From positions 434,001-498,000 of the forward strand of contig JAWKTB010000001.1 in NCBI GenBank assembly GCA_041402005.1: a stretch of 64,000 bases of DNA. The letters run 5' to 3'. Shown piece by piece: positions 24,063-33,454 of this stretch (position 1 is its first letter; the number at the start of each line of letters is the position of its first letter). The stretch comes from JAJRXR01 sp041402005. GTDB lineage: Bacteria > Planctomycetota > Phycisphaerae > Phycisphaerales > UBA1924. The notes under the pieces were generated by a model. That model was not told where the DNA came from, ran no database searches, and saw nothing but the letters and a program-made list of their open reading frames with translations. The translations under genes were made by a program, and so were the position numbers.

Positions 24063-26081
24063 ATGCGGCACGACACACTGGTCAGGCTGATCGCGGCGGG
24101 GGTGATCCTCGTCTGTCTGATCGCCGCCGGCGTGCTCAACCCGATGATCGCCGCCTCGGTCGGTCGCTACGACCTGACGTACGCCGACACCGCCGAGGAA
24201 GGCGACCCGCCGCAGGTCGCGCTCGGCATCGCGATGGGCGCCTTCCGGGGTCTCTTCGTCAACATCCTCTGGATCCGCGCCAACGAGCTGAAGGAAGCCG
24301 GCAAGTACCACGAGGCGATCGAGCTGGCCCGCGCGATCACCAAGCTCCAGCCCCGCTTCCCCCAGGTCTGGGCCTTCCACGCCTGGAACATGGCCTACAA
24401 CATCTCGGTCACGACGCAGACACCCGAGGAGCGCTGGCAGTGGGTCAACGCCGGCATCGACCTCCTGCGCGACGAGGGCCTCCAGGCCAACCCCAACGAC
24501 ATGCTCCTGCACAAGGAGCTGGCCTGGATCTACCTGCACAAGATCGGCGGGTACACCGACGACGCCAACCAGTTCTACAAGCGCAAGGTCGCCGAGGAGT
24601 GGACCGTTGTACTCGGCGAGCCCCCCTCGATGCGTCCCCCGCCCCTGAGTGAGGGTGGGTCCGCCGTCCTCGACGTCGAGGCCGAGCGCGAGCGAGTGAT
24701 CAAGCTCTTCGCCGACCGCTTCAACCCGATCATCGACGCCCCCGAGACGCTCGCGGGCCTGCGCGAGCGCAACCCCGCCGCCGCCGACCTCGCCAAGGCC
24801 TACGAGCACGAACTCGGCGAGCCCGTCGGTTTCGGCCTGCTCGCCCGCTACACCTACCAGACCGAACTCGACGCGAGGCGGGGCGGCGTCAGCCTCCGGG
24901 GCCTGGGCGCCAAGGGCCAGGCCTTCGCCCAACTCCTCCACGATCCCAAGTGGAAGAACGCCTGGGATGACCTGATCGCCCACACCCGCAAGCGAGTTCT
25001 GATCGACAAGTACAAGATGGAGCCACTGCGCATGCAGCGGCTCGTCCAGGCCTTCGGGCCCATCGACTGGCGCATGGCCCCCTCCCACGCCCTCTACTGG
25101 GCCTCGCGGGGCGTCGAGGTCGGACGCATGGAGGTCGACGAGCACAACTCACAGTCCTTCGACTTCATCAACACCTACCGCGTCATGATGCAGTCCATCC
25201 AGGAGCTCGCCCGCTACGGCGACCTCTACTTCAACTTCCTCGACTGGGCCGAGACCGGGCACGCCCGCTACCAGCCCATGCCCAACATGTACTTCATCGA
25301 GGCCTACGGCGACATCCTCGAGGAGGCCAACCACCAGGTCGGCGTCTTCGGCGACGACCGACGCGCCGTCAAGGCCTTCAGCGCCGGCTACGGCAACTTC
25401 CTCAGACAGGCCGTCCTGTACTACTACCGACGCGGGCCACGCTACCGCCCCCTCGCCGAGAAGTGGTACCAGGTTCTGCGCACTTCCAAGCAGCAGGACA
25501 TCGGCACGGACTGGATGAAGGAGCAGGTCGCGGGCACGCTCGAGGAGTTCGCGGCCCAGGAGACGTACGAGCGCTGGGACTCCCCGTACGTCGCGGTCAA
25601 CCAGATCACCGCCGCCCTCCAGTCCGCGTTCACCGAGGGCCTGCTCGCCGGCGACCAGGACCTCTACGCCGGCATGATGGAGTTCGCTCGCCAGGCCCAC
25701 GCCCACTACATGCAGAGCCAGTTGCGATCTGTTGCCGCCGACCCGGGCGTCGCGCGGATGGAATACCTCGACGAGGACTTCCGCCTCGTGGTCGGGGGTG
25801 TGCTCGCGGCCGTCATCTCCACCCTCTCGCTCGACGACGCCGAGCAGCTCTACCAGCAGATCTCGCAGGTCGAGGGCGAGGGCGTGCTCCGCTTCGCCTA
25901 CGACCCGATGCGCGAGCGCTTCGGCGCCCTGTTCGCCGGCGACAAGGGCGTCGACGCCCAGGGTCGCACCTTCGACCAGGTCTTCCCCGAGCCCAAAGGC
26001 ATGGACCAGTTCCGCGCCTGGCTCAACCAGGAACTCGCCAAGCGTCAGGCCCGCGAGAACCAGGGCATGGAGCACAAATAG
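24063..26081 (+). CDS. Large membrane-anchored helical (TPR-like) protein
   Basis: 672 residues. A single N-terminal hydrophobic segment ('LIAAGVILVCLIAAGVL') is followed by a helical body. The first part reads like tetratricopeptide repeats ('EAGKYHEAIELARAITKLQP', 'QVWAFHAWNMAYNISV'); later parts are aromatic-rich ('WRMAPSHALYWASRGVEVGR', 'YYYRRGPRYRPLAEKWYQVL'). No enzyme motif is seen. It is the last gene of the SPFH-ABC unit, 45 nt after the permease gene, with a clear GAGAGGAA ribosome site. Context suggests a periplasmic adaptor or assembly factor for that transporter; this is inference. Confidence 0.65.
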   Translation: MRHDTLVRLIAAGVILVCLIAAGVLNPMIAASVGRYDLTYADTAEEGDPPQVALGIAMGAFRGLFVNILWIRANELKEAGKYHEAIELARAITKLQPRFPQVWAFHAWNMAYNISVTTQTPEERWQWVNAGIDLLRDEGLQANPNDMLLHKELAWIYLHKIGGYTDDANQFYKRKVAEEWTVVLGEPPSMRPPPLSEGGSAVLDVEAERERVIKLFADRFNPIIDAPETLAGLRERNPAAADLAKAYEHELGEPVGFGLLARYTYQTELDARRGGVSLRGLGAKGQAFAQLLHDPKWKNAWDDLIAHTRKRVLIDKYKMEPLRMQRLVQAFGPIDWRMAPSHALYWASRGVEVGRMEVDEHNSQSFDFINTYRVMMQSIQELARYGDLYFNFLDWAETGHARYQPMPNMYFIEAYGDILEEANHQVGVFGDDRRAVKAFSAGYGNFLRQAVLYYYRRGPRYRPLAEKWYQVLRTSKQQDIGTDWMKEQVAGTLEEFAAQETYERWDSPYVAVNQITAALQSAFTEGLLAGDQDLYAGMMEFARQAHAHYMQSQLRSVAADPGVARMEYLDEDFRLVVGGVLAAVISTLSLDDAEQLYQQISQVEGEGVLRFAYDPMRERFGALFAGDKGVDAQGRTFDQVFPEPKGMDQFRAWLNQELAKRQARENQGMEHK

Positions 26082-26110
26082 CCGCGCTCTGCTTCTCCGC
26101 CATCTCGGAG

Positions 26111-26148
26111 GGGCGGGCTTCCAGCCCGCCCAAGGCGCAGCTTGCGCC
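26111..26148. terminator. Two tandem hairpins between convergent genes
   Basis: First hairpin: perfect 9-bp stem GGGCGGGCT/AGCCCGCCC with a 3-nt loop (26111-26131). Second: GGCGCA/TGCGCC with a 3-nt loop (26134-26148). They lie between the end of the SPFH-ABC unit and the end of purC and can stop transcription from both sides. No T tracts. Confidence 0.65.
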
Positions 26149-26150
26149 GG

Positions 26151-27131
26151 TCAGTTTCCTGTGAGCCGGTCCCGCGCCTCGGCGTACCGCGACAGCGTCC
26201 CCTGCACCACCTCGTCTGGCAACGCCGGACCGGGCGGGGTCTTGTCCCACTCACCCCGCGACACCAGCCCCTCCAGGTGCTCTCGGACGTACTGCTTGTC
26301 GAAGCTCCGCTGCGAATGCCCGGGCTCGTACTCGTCCGCGGGCCAGAACCGCGAGCTGTCGGGCGTCAGCGCCTCGTCGATCAGGATCGGCTCCTCGCCG
26401 GTCGTCTTCCCGTGCTCGTCGACGGGGAGCCCGAACTCGAACTTCGTGTCGGCGATGATGATGCCCCGAGCCAGCGCGTACTCCGCCGCGGCGTTGTAGA
26501 TCGCCAGCGACCGGTCCCGCAGCGTCGTCATCAGTTCACGCCCCGCGATCGTGCACGCCCGTTCGAAGTCGATGTTCTCGTCGTGCCCCTCGTCCTCCTT
26601 GGTCGCGGGCGTGAAGATCGCCTCGGGCAGGCGCGAGCACTGCTTCAGGCCCGAGGGCAGCTTGACGCCGCAGATCGCGCTCGTCTTCTGGTACTCCCGC
26701 CACCCCGACCCCTCGAGGTACCCCCGCACGACGAACTCGACCGGGATGACCTGGCACCGCCGCCCGATCATGATCCGTCCCTCGAGGTCCCCGCGCGTGG
26801 TCTTGCTCCCCTCGAACGCCGACGCGGGGACATCCCCCGCCTCGGTCGAGATCAGGTGGGTCCGGCTCAGGCCCTGGCCCTCGATCCAGCGGAGCCAGAA
26901 CGACGCGACCTCGGTCAGGAGGCGCCCCTTGCCGGGGATCGTGGTCGGCATCACCACGTCGAACGCCGAGATCCGGTCGCTGGCCACGATCAACAGGCTC
27001 TCGCCCCCCGCGAAGTCGGGCAGGCGGTAGATGTCTCGGACCTTGCCCCGACGACGCCCGGGGAGGTTGAGATCGGTGTCAAAGACGCCGGCGGAGGCCC
27101 GGGAACGCGGGGATGAGGCTTGTGCATGCAT
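26151..27131 (-). CDS. purC: Phosphoribosylaminoimidazole-succinocarboxamide synthase
   Basis: 326 residues. SAICAR synthetase joins CAIR and aspartate with ATP in purine synthesis. Family motifs: 'GKVRDIYRLPDFAGGESLLI', 'SDRISAFDVVMPTTIPGKG', 'PVEFVVRGYLEGSGWREYQ', 'PEAIFTPATKEDEGHDENI', 'IIADTKFEFGLP' and 'LIDEALTPDSSRFWPADEY'. It matches the longer (~300 aa) bacterial/yeast-like type rather than the short ~240 aa form. Start at the second of two clustered ATGs (27131); the -10-like TACCCT ends 6 nt before it, indicating a leaderless message. No other pur gene is adjacent. Confidence 0.95.
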   Translation of the reverse strand: MHAQASSPRSRASAGVFDTDLNLPGRRRGKVRDIYRLPDFAGGESLLIVASDRISAFDVVMPTTIPGKGRLLTEVASFWLRWIEGQGLSRTHLISTEAGDVPASAFEGSKTTRGDLEGRIMIGRRCQVIPVEFVVRGYLEGSGWREYQKTSAICGVKLPSGLKQCSRLPEAIFTPATKEDEGHDENIDFERACTIAGRELMTTLRDRSLAIYNAAAEYALARGIIIADTKFEFGLPVDEHGKTTGEEPILIDEALTPDSSRFWPADEYEPGHSQRSFDKQYVREHLEGLVSRGEWDKTPPGPALPDEVVQGTLSRYAEARDRLTGN

Positions 27132-27137
27132 GCGGAG

Positions 27138-27143
27138 AGGGTA
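27138..27143 (-). promoter_or_regulatory. -10 element of purC, leaderless type
   Basis: TACCCT on the minus strand, exactly 6 nt before the purC ATG; no Shine-Dalgarno in between. Confidence 0.5.
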
Positions 27144-27302
27144 CGACCCCAATACGGATCCTGCCCACGCGGGGGGCGTTCTGGATGAACACGCCCGGTC
27201 GCCTTGCCCCGGGCCCCGAAGCGCGGACAATGTGGGGCCGCGTCGGGATCGACCCGCCGGGCCCCAGACCCACCCGCCACGCGTCGGCGGCAAGACGAGG
27301 CG

Positions 27303-27308
27303 TACCCC
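27303..27308 (+). promoter_or_regulatory. Possible -10 element, leaderless type
   Basis: TACCCC, 5 nt before the ATG at 27314. It lacks the final T, so it is weaker than the others of this kind. Confidence 0.3.
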
Positions 27309-27313
27309 CGTCC

Positions 27314-29116
27314 ATGCTCTCATTCGTCGTCTTCGAGCCCGACACCGACCGCGTCGAGCGGATGCTCCGTGCCGCCCACCTGGTCGGGCCCGAGGACGTC
27401 CCGATCGCGGGAGAGATCAGCGGCGAGGCGCCGGGCCTGATCCGGTGCGTCAAGACGACGGGCGAGGCCGCGGGGCTCTCTCTCCAGGTCGATCTCGACG
27501 AGGGGGGCGCGCCAGATGGGCGCTCGCCCCTCGAATGGCTGCTCGCCGATCCGCCGGGCGACGACGAGTCCGGGGCGCCCCTCCCGCCGCTGGGGTCGCT
27601 GGTCCTCCAGACCTGCCTGCTCCCCGAGCGCGAGGAGGCGTATCTCCTGAGCCTGGAGCTGGCCCGACGCCAGATCATGGTCTTCCTGAACTGCCTGGAG
27701 GAGTGGCGCCTGTTCGACCTGGGCCCGGAGTCCGCGCCGATGCGCGCCTTCGAGGCCGCGCGTCACGCCTTTACCCGGGCGCTGGTCGCCCAGCGCTCCC
27801 CGACCGACGGCGCGATCGAGGGCTTCTGCCCCAACGCCGACAAGATCGCCCGCCAGGCCCTGCGCCTCGCGGTCGAGGCCGGCGAGCGCCTCGCCCTGTG
27901 CAACGCGGCGACCGACTTCGAGGGGCGGATGAGCGGGCGGGCCTACGCCCACATCGTCGAGCGCCTCACCGGCGCTCCCCCCAAGCCCCGCCAGATGCGC
28001 CCGGTGATCGGGGGCGAGCGGGCCGGGGTGACCCTGCCCATGCGCCCCGCGATCGGGTGCGCCGTCTCGCCCGGCGCTCCCTCCGAGCCACTGCAGCAGA
28101 TCGTGCAGGCATCATGCGACTTCATCACGACGCCCATGCGCTGGATCGACATGGAGCCGACCGAGGGTCGCTACGCCTACGCGGACACAGACCGCTGGAT
28201 CGAGTGGGCGGTGCGGCGCGCGCGCCTGCCCGTCGTCGCCGGCCCCCTGATCGACTTCCGGGCCAACGCGGTGCCCGACTGGCTCTACATCTGGGAGAAC
28301 GACTACGAGACGCTCCGGGAGCTCGTGTACGAGCACGTGCGCTCGCTGGTCACCCGCTATCGGCGCACGATCTCGCGATGGACGGTCTGCTCCGGGCTAC
28401 ACACCAATGAGAACTTCCAGCTCTCGTTCGAGCAGATGATGGACCTGACGCGGATCTGCGTCCACGTGGTTCGCAAGCTGCACCCTCAAGGCAAGGTGCA
28501 GGTCGAGATCTCCCGTCCCTGGGGCGAGTACCACACCCACAACCGTCGGTCGCTCCCGCCGACGCTGTACGCCGAGATGCTCACCCAGGCGGGCGTGCAG
28601 ATCGACGCCTTCGCGCTGCGCCTGCAGGTCGGCGTGCCGGAGCGCGGCTTGTGCGCGCGCGACCTGATGTCGATCAGCGCGATGCTGGACCGGTACGCGG
28701 CCCTGGACAAGCCCCTGACGATCTCCGCCGTCGGCGCCCCGAGCGCCCCGATCACGGAGCCTCCGACACCCCCCGACGACCCCGACGAGCAGCCCCCGTC
28801 CGCCGGTCGCTGGCGCGCCCCCTGGAGCCCGCCGACGCAGGCGGACTGGCTGAGCGCCATCGGGGCGATCGCGCTCGCCAAGCCGTACGTTCAGAGCATC
28901 TGCTGGCAGGCGCTCGTGGACGTCCCGACCCGCCCCGAGATGGAATCGGGCGCCCTGGTCGACGAATCCGGCTCGCCCCGCCCCGCGGGCGACCGGCTTC
29001 GAGAGCTGCGCGAGGGGGTCCACGCCGCCACGACGCCCGAACGGATATCGCCCCTGGCGTCGGCGGAACGGGTGCTCACGGAACGAGAGGCTGGGATCGA
29101 CGCGGACGCCCGCTAG
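27314..29116 (+). CDS. GH10-like (xylanase-fold) protein, probably non-catalytic
   Basis: 600 residues from ATG 27314; the in-frame extension to 27113 is compositionally unlike protein. After an N-terminal domain of ~235 residues, the chain follows the glycoside hydrolase family 10 barrel: 'FITTPMRWIDMEPTEGRY' (family 'NxMKWxxxEPxxGxF'), 'VVAGPLIDFRANAVPDWLY' (family 'GHxLxWHxQxPxW') and the beta-4 strand 'ISRWTVCSGLHTNENF'. At the expected acid/base position (family DVVNE) and nucleophile position (family ITELD, here 'TISAVGAP') no Glu is present. No signal peptide. It may be a carbohydrate-sensing or structural pseudo-enzyme. Confidence 0.65.
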   Translation: MLSFVVFEPDTDRVERMLRAAHLVGPEDVPIAGEISGEAPGLIRCVKTTGEAAGLSLQVDLDEGGAPDGRSPLEWLLADPPGDDESGAPLPPLGSLVLQTCLLPEREEAYLLSLELARRQIMVFLNCLEEWRLFDLGPESAPMRAFEAARHAFTRALVAQRSPTDGAIEGFCPNADKIARQALRLAVEAGERLALCNAATDFEGRMSGRAYAHIVERLTGAPPKPRQMRPVIGGERAGVTLPMRPAIGCAVSPGAPSEPLQQIVQASCDFITTPMRWIDMEPTEGRYAYADTDRWIEWAVRRARLPVVAGPLIDFRANAVPDWLYIWENDYETLRELVYEHVRSLVTRYRRTISRWTVCSGLHTNENFQLSFEQMMDLTRICVHVVRKLHPQGKVQVEISRPWGEYHTHNRRSLPPTLYAEMLTQAGVQIDAFALRLQVGVPERGLCARDLMSISAMLDRYAALDKPLTISAVGAPSAPITEPPTPPDDPDEQPPSAGRWRAPWSPPTQADWLSAIGAIALAKPYVQSICWQALVDVPTRPEMESGALVDESGSPRPAGDRLRELREGVHAATTPERISPLASAERVLTEREAGIDADAR

Positions 29117-29119
29117 ACT
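29114..29119 (+). promoter_or_regulatory. -10 element upstream of the ComEA-like gene
   Basis: TAGACT overlaps the TAG stop codon of the GH10-like gene and lies 25 nt before the next ATG. No convincing -35. Confidence 0.35.
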
Positions 29120-29144
29120 CTTCTCCAACCGCCGGGGGGCGACG

Positions 29145-29876
29145 ATGGGCGACGGGGCGATCTCAAGTGGCGCGGAGGACTGGACGCGCGGACCGGCCAA
29201 ATGGGCGGCGGGCGGTCTGCTCGCCGGTGCGTCGGCGGTCGGGCTGGTCTGGGTGCTGACCGCGCGCGAGCCGGCTCCCCTTCGCATCGCGCACGCCGGG
29301 CCCGTCACGATCGTGCCCGAGGAGCGGCCCGAGACGACCGCGCCGACTCTCGAGGCGACGGAGACCGCAGCGGATGTTGCCCAGCACGACGAGGAGATCA
29401 CCCTGTCGCCGCCGCTCGACGACGCCCCCGTCGGCGCTCGCCTGACATGGGCCTCCGAGCCGACGCACGCCCAGCTCGCTCTCTGCCCGATGCCCGAGGC
29501 GGACGCGGCGACACTCGTGCAGTTCCTCGGCACGCCTCCTCCATCCATTTCACCGACGCCTTCGCCAACGCCAGCGCCGACGAGCGCGCCACGCCAACCC
29601 GTCCGCCCAATCGTGACGGACCGCGACGACGACCCGCCCCCGTCGCGCGAGCCGGACCCCCAACCCCAGACGTTGATCGCCGCCCGCATCAACGTCAACA
29701 CCGCCCCGGTCGCGGAGTTGGATTTGCTCCCGGGTATCGGCCCGGTGATCGCCCAGCGGATCGTCGACGAGCGCGAGGCCAACGGCCCGTTCAAGAACCT
29801 GCAAGACCTCCAGCGCGTCCGCGGGATCGGGCCCAAGACCATCGAGAAGCTGGGCGACCACGTCCGCTTCCAGTGA
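29145..29876 (+). CDS. ComEA-like helix-hairpin-helix protein
   Basis: 243 residues: an N-terminal membrane anchor ('WAAGGLLAGASAVGLVWVL'), a long Pro/Thr/Ser/Glu-rich linker of ~130 residues, and a C-terminal tandem HhH domain ('INVNTAPVAELDLLPGIGP', 'IAQRIVDEREANGPFKNL', 'VRGIGPKTIEKLGDHV'). This is the ComEA layout, where the HhH domain binds incoming double-stranded DNA in the periplasm during competence. Together with comF at 38130 it hints at a DNA-uptake capability, although comEC is not in the window. Similar HhH domains also occur outside competence. Confidence 0.8.
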   Translation: MGDGAISSGAEDWTRGPAKWAAGGLLAGASAVGLVWVLTAREPAPLRIAHAGPVTIVPEERPETTAPTLEATETAADVAQHDEEITLSPPLDDAPVGARLTWASEPTHAQLALCPMPEADAATLVQFLGTPPPSISPTPSPTPAPTSAPRQPVRPIVTDRDDDPPPSREPDPQPQTLIAARINVNTAPVAELDLLPGIGPVIAQRIVDEREANGPFKNLQDLQRVRGIGPKTIEKLGDHVRFQ

Positions 29877-29981
29877 TCCGCCCGCCCGCGAGGGTCGAAG
29901 ACGTAGACTGAGCTAGCCAAGACCGAGCCCGGCGAGCCCCACGTGGGGGTCGCCTGGGCCCGTCCATGCGCGCGCCGAACC

Positions 29982-32900
29982 ATGGACCCACTCACCCATC
30001 TCGCTGCGGACGAACGACTCGCCGCGCTCGCGCGCGCGCTGGGCGAGGGTCGTCGCGTCGTCGCGACGGGGGCGGTCGGCTCGTCCACCTCGCTCGTCGC
30101 CGGCGCCCTGGCGGGCACGCTGGGGCGCCCTGTCGTCCTCGTCGTCGCGCACGCGGACGAGGGGGACGAGATCGCCGACGAGCTCAATGATGCGCAAGAG
30201 GGTCTGGCGGTCGCCCTGCCCGCGCTCGAGGCGCTGCCCGGGTCGGACGGGACCGGCGCCGAGCAGTTCGCCCAGCGGGCCCGCGTCGTCCGCCGCCTGA
30301 GGGAGGTCGAGGCGAGCGAGGGCGTCGTCATCGTCTGCCCGATCGCCTCGCTGATGCAGCTCGTCCCCGCGCCCGACAAGCTCATCGAGCTGATCCGCTC
30401 GATCCGCGTGGGCGATCCGATCGGGCCGACCGAGCTGGTCGAGTGGTTGGTCGCGTGCGGGTACAAGCGCCTCGACGCGATCGAGGAGCCGGGCGACCTG
30501 GCCCTTCGTGGCGGCATCCTCGACGTCTTCCCGCCCGCGGGCGTCAACGGGCTGACCGCGCCTGTCCGCCTCGACTTCTTCGGCGACGAGGTCGAGTCCA
30601 TCCGCGAGATCGACCCGGACACCATGGGCTCGGACCGCGCGATCGACCGCGTGGACCTGGTCGCAGTGGATCCGGCCCGCCTCGCGCCCTCCGACTCGGG
30701 GATGAGCGCCCTCGACCTGATCCCCCGCGAGGCGGTTGTCATCCTCAGCGAGACGCAGGAGGTCGTCGAGCAGGGGCGGGGGTACTACGAGCGCGTGACC
30801 GATGCCCGGGGCATCGAGGGCCCGCCCGCTGTGCTCAAACGCCTCGGCGAGCGCTTCGGCGCGATGGCGGAGGTCAACCAGTTCTCAGCGAGCGCCGCCG
30901 CGGCGGACACTCGCCTCGAGCTGCCCGTCGAGCCCCTGCCCGCGTTCGAGCGCGACGCGTCGGCGGCGGTGGGGGAGCTGGGCGAGATGACCGCCAACGC
31001 CCGCGTCGTCGTCACGTGTTTGAATGAGGGCGAGAGAACCCGCCTGAGCGAACTGCTCAGCGAGCACGCGCCGGGCGCCGTCAAGGCGATCGAGCTGGTG
31101 GTCCGGTACGTGCATCGGGGTTTCATCTGGGGCGAGGGCGACGAGCGCGTCGCGGTCGTCCCCTCGCACGAGCTGCTGCATCGGTACGACACGCGCCGAC
31201 GCGCGTCGCGTCTCCGAGCCGGTCGGGCGATGGACACGTTCCTCGACATCGCGCCCGGGGACTACGTCGTCCACGCGGACCACGGCATCGCCAAGTTCGT
31301 TGGCCTCCAGGTCATGCGCCCCGGCGCCACGCGATCCTCGAGCAAGCCCTCGCCGGACGCCCAGGAGTTCCTCACGCTCGAGTTCGCGGGTGGGTCGAAG
31401 CTGCACGTGCCGTGCGCGCGGATCGACCTCGTGCAGAAGTACGTCGGCGGGTTCAAGGGCAAGCCGCCCCTGTCACACATGGGGGGCGCGAAGTGGAAGA
31501 ACCAGAAGGCGAAGGTCGCCGAGAGCGTGCGGGACCTGGCGGGGGAGCTGCTGCGCGTGCGCGCCGCCCGCGAGCACATGCCGGGCGTGCAGTACCCCGC
31601 CGACACCCCCTGGCAGAAGGAGTTCGAGGCGGAGTTTCCGTACCAAGAGACCGAGGACCAGCTCGCCGCCCTCGCTGAGATCAAGAAGGACATGACGTCC
31701 CCACGCCCGATGGACCGCCTGCTCTGTGGCGACGTCGGGTTCGGCAAGACCGAGCTGGCGATCCGCGCCGCGTTCAAGGCCTGCGAGTTCGGCAGGCAGG
31801 TGGCGGTCCTGGTCCCGACGACCGTCCTCGCGGAGCAGCACGAGCGGACCTTCCGCCAGCGGTTCGCCGACTACCCCTTTAAGGTCGAGTCGCTCTCCCG
31901 CTTCAAAACGACGCGGGAGATCAACCAGACGCTCAAGGCGGTGCGTAAGGGCGAGATCGACGTCGTCATCGGCACCCACCGCCTCCTGTCCAAGGACGTC
32001 CACTTCGCCGACCTGGGGCTGGTCGTGATCGACGAGGAGCAGCGCTTCGGCGTCGAGCACAAGGAGCGACTCCTCCAGCTGCGCATGACCGTGGACGTGC
32101 TGACCCTGAGCGCCACCCCCATCCCCCGCACCCTGCACATGGCGATGCTCGGCCTGCGCGACATCAGCTCCCTGACCACGCCCCCCCTCGATCGGCGGGC
32201 GATCGTCACCGAGGTGATCCCCTACAACGAGAAGCGGATCCAGCAGGCGATCAAGCGCGAGCTCGCCCGCGAGGGCCAGATCTTCTTCGTCCACAACCGC
32301 GTGTACAACATCAAGACGGTCGCCGACGAGGTCCAGAAGCTGGCGCCCGGCGCCCGCGTCGTCTTCGGGCACGGGCAGATGCCGCCCAAGGAGCTCGAGG
32401 ACGTCATGCTCCAGTTCATGCGCCGCCAGGCGGACATCCTCGTCTCGACCACCATCATCGAATCCGGCATCGACATCCCGACCGCCAACACCATGATCAT
32501 CAACGACGCCGACCGCTTCGGCCTGGCCGACCTCCACCAGCTCCGCGGGCGCGTCGGGCGGTACAAGCACCGGGCGTACTGCTACATGCTCCTGCCCATC
32601 GACCGCCCCCTGAAGGAGGTCGCCCAGAAACGCCTCAAGGCGATCGAGCAGTACTCGATGCTCGGGGCAGGTTTTAAGATCGCGATGCGGGACCTCGAGA
32701 TCCGTGGCGCTGGCAACCTGCTCGGCGCCGAGCAGTCCGGGCACATCGCCGCCGTCGGGTACGAGATGTACTGCCGCCTGCTGGACCGGGCGGTGCACGA
32801 GCTGACCGAGTCGCCCGAGGCGGACCGTGTCGAGCACTGCGCCGTCGAGATCGGGATCTCGGGGATCATCCCGAAGGTGTACATCCCGTCGGACCAGCGT

Positions 32901-33335
32901 CGCCTGGAGGCGTACCGCCGCCTGGCCGCCGCCGGCTCGCCCGAGGAGATCGACCGCGTCGAGGAGGACCTGGCCAGCGCCTACGGCCAGGCGCCCGCGC
33001 CCGTCCGCCAGCTCGCGGAGCTGGCCCGTGTCCGGGCGGCGGCGGCCTCCCTCGGCGTGCGTGCCATCGCCCGTCACGGGCCCGACATCGTCTTCGCCCT
33101 CACCGACCCCCAGGCGCTCTCGGGCGTGCTCGCGGGCGCCCCGGGGTCGGTCCGCGTCATCCCGCCCGAGCTGGCCCAGACCAACGCCAGATCCGAGCGG
33201 GGCGCGCCCCTGGCGGAGGTCTACTGGCGTCCGCCGCCGAGCTACCTGGAGCCGGACTCGCTGGCCCGTGTGCTGGCCCGGCGCCTGTCGGGCCAGACGG
33301 AGCCGGGCGTTCGGGCTTCCGCCGGGCGGGTGTGA
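29982..33335 (+). CDS. mfd: Transcription-repair coupling factor
   Basis: 1117 residues from ATG 29982. The UvrB-homology modules come first ('LALRGGILDVFPPAGVNG', 'VRLDFFGDEVESIREID'). The RNA-polymerase-interaction domain begins near 'GDYVVHADHGIAKFVGLQ'. The RecG-like translocase has Walker A 'GDVGFGKTE' (about residue 583), 'DEEQRFGVEHKE' (about 684), 'LSATPIPRTLHMAMLGLRD' and 'LRGRVGRYKHRAYCYMLLP', and a TRCF C-terminal domain follows. Mfd removes stalled RNA polymerase and recruits UvrA. Slightly shorter than E. coli Mfd (1148). A TAGACT hexamer at 29902 may be its -10. No uvr gene is nearby. Confidence 0.95.
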   Translation: MDPLTHLAADERLAALARALGEGRRVVATGAVGSSTSLVAGALAGTLGRPVVLVVAHADEGDEIADELNDAQEGLAVALPALEALPGSDGTGAEQFAQRARVVRRLREVEASEGVVIVCPIASLMQLVPAPDKLIELIRSIRVGDPIGPTELVEWLVACGYKRLDAIEEPGDLALRGGILDVFPPAGVNGLTAPVRLDFFGDEVESIREIDPDTMGSDRAIDRVDLVAVDPARLAPSDSGMSALDLIPREAVVILSETQEVVEQGRGYYERVTDARGIEGPPAVLKRLGERFGAMAEVNQFSASAAAADTRLELPVEPLPAFERDASAAVGELGEMTANARVVVTCLNEGERTRLSELLSEHAPGAVKAIELVVRYVHRGFIWGEGDERVAVVPSHELLHRYDTRRRASRLRAGRAMDTFLDIAPGDYVVHADHGIAKFVGLQVMRPGATRSSSKPSPDAQEFLTLEFAGGSKLHVPCARIDLVQKYVGGFKGKPPLSHMGGAKWKNQKAKVAESVRDLAGELLRVRAAREHMPGVQYPADTPWQKEFEAEFPYQETEDQLAALAEIKKDMTSPRPMDRLLCGDVGFGKTELAIRAAFKACEFGRQVAVLVPTTVLAEQHERTFRQRFADYPFKVESLSRFKTTREINQTLKAVRKGEIDVVIGTHRLLSKDVHFADLGLVVIDEEQRFGVEHKERLLQLRMTVDVLTLSATPIPRTLHMAMLGLRDISSLTTPPLDRRAIVTEVIPYNEKRIQQAIKRELAREGQIFFVHNRVYNIKTVADEVQKLAPGARVVFGHGQMPPKELEDVMLQFMRRQADILVSTTIIESGIDIPTANTMIINDADRFGLADLHQLRGRVGRYKHRAYCYMLLPIDRPLKEVAQKRLKAIEQYSMLGAGFKIAMRDLEIRGAGNLLGAEQSGHIAAVGYEMYCRLLDRAVHELTESPEADRVEHCAVEIGISGIIPKVYIPSDQRRLEAYRRLAAAGSPEEIDRVEEDLASAYGQAPAPVRQLAELARVRAAAASLGVRAIARHGPDIVFALTDPQALSGVLAGAPGSVRVIPPELAQTNARSERGAPLAEVYWRPPPSYLEPDSLARVLARRLSGQTEPGVRASAGRV

Positions 33336-33386
33336 ATCGCCGGGGACCGGAGTGTGCACACCCGTCGGAGTCCGCGGCGTGGGCCA

Positions 33387-33392
33387 TATACT
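33387..33392 (+). promoter_or_regulatory. -10 element upstream of phoU
   Basis: TATACT, 62 nt before the phoU ATG; no clear -35. Confidence 0.4.
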
Positions 33393-33454
33393 CCCCCTGT
33401 GCGCAAGGGCGCCGGGGCGCGGAGGAGATTCGCCCGGCGCGGTCCGGACGGAGG

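Noticed and set aside
28397..30742. 781-codon antisense frame across the GH10-like, ComEA-like and mfd genes
   Set aside because: Ser/Arg-rich low-complexity product overlapping three supported genes.
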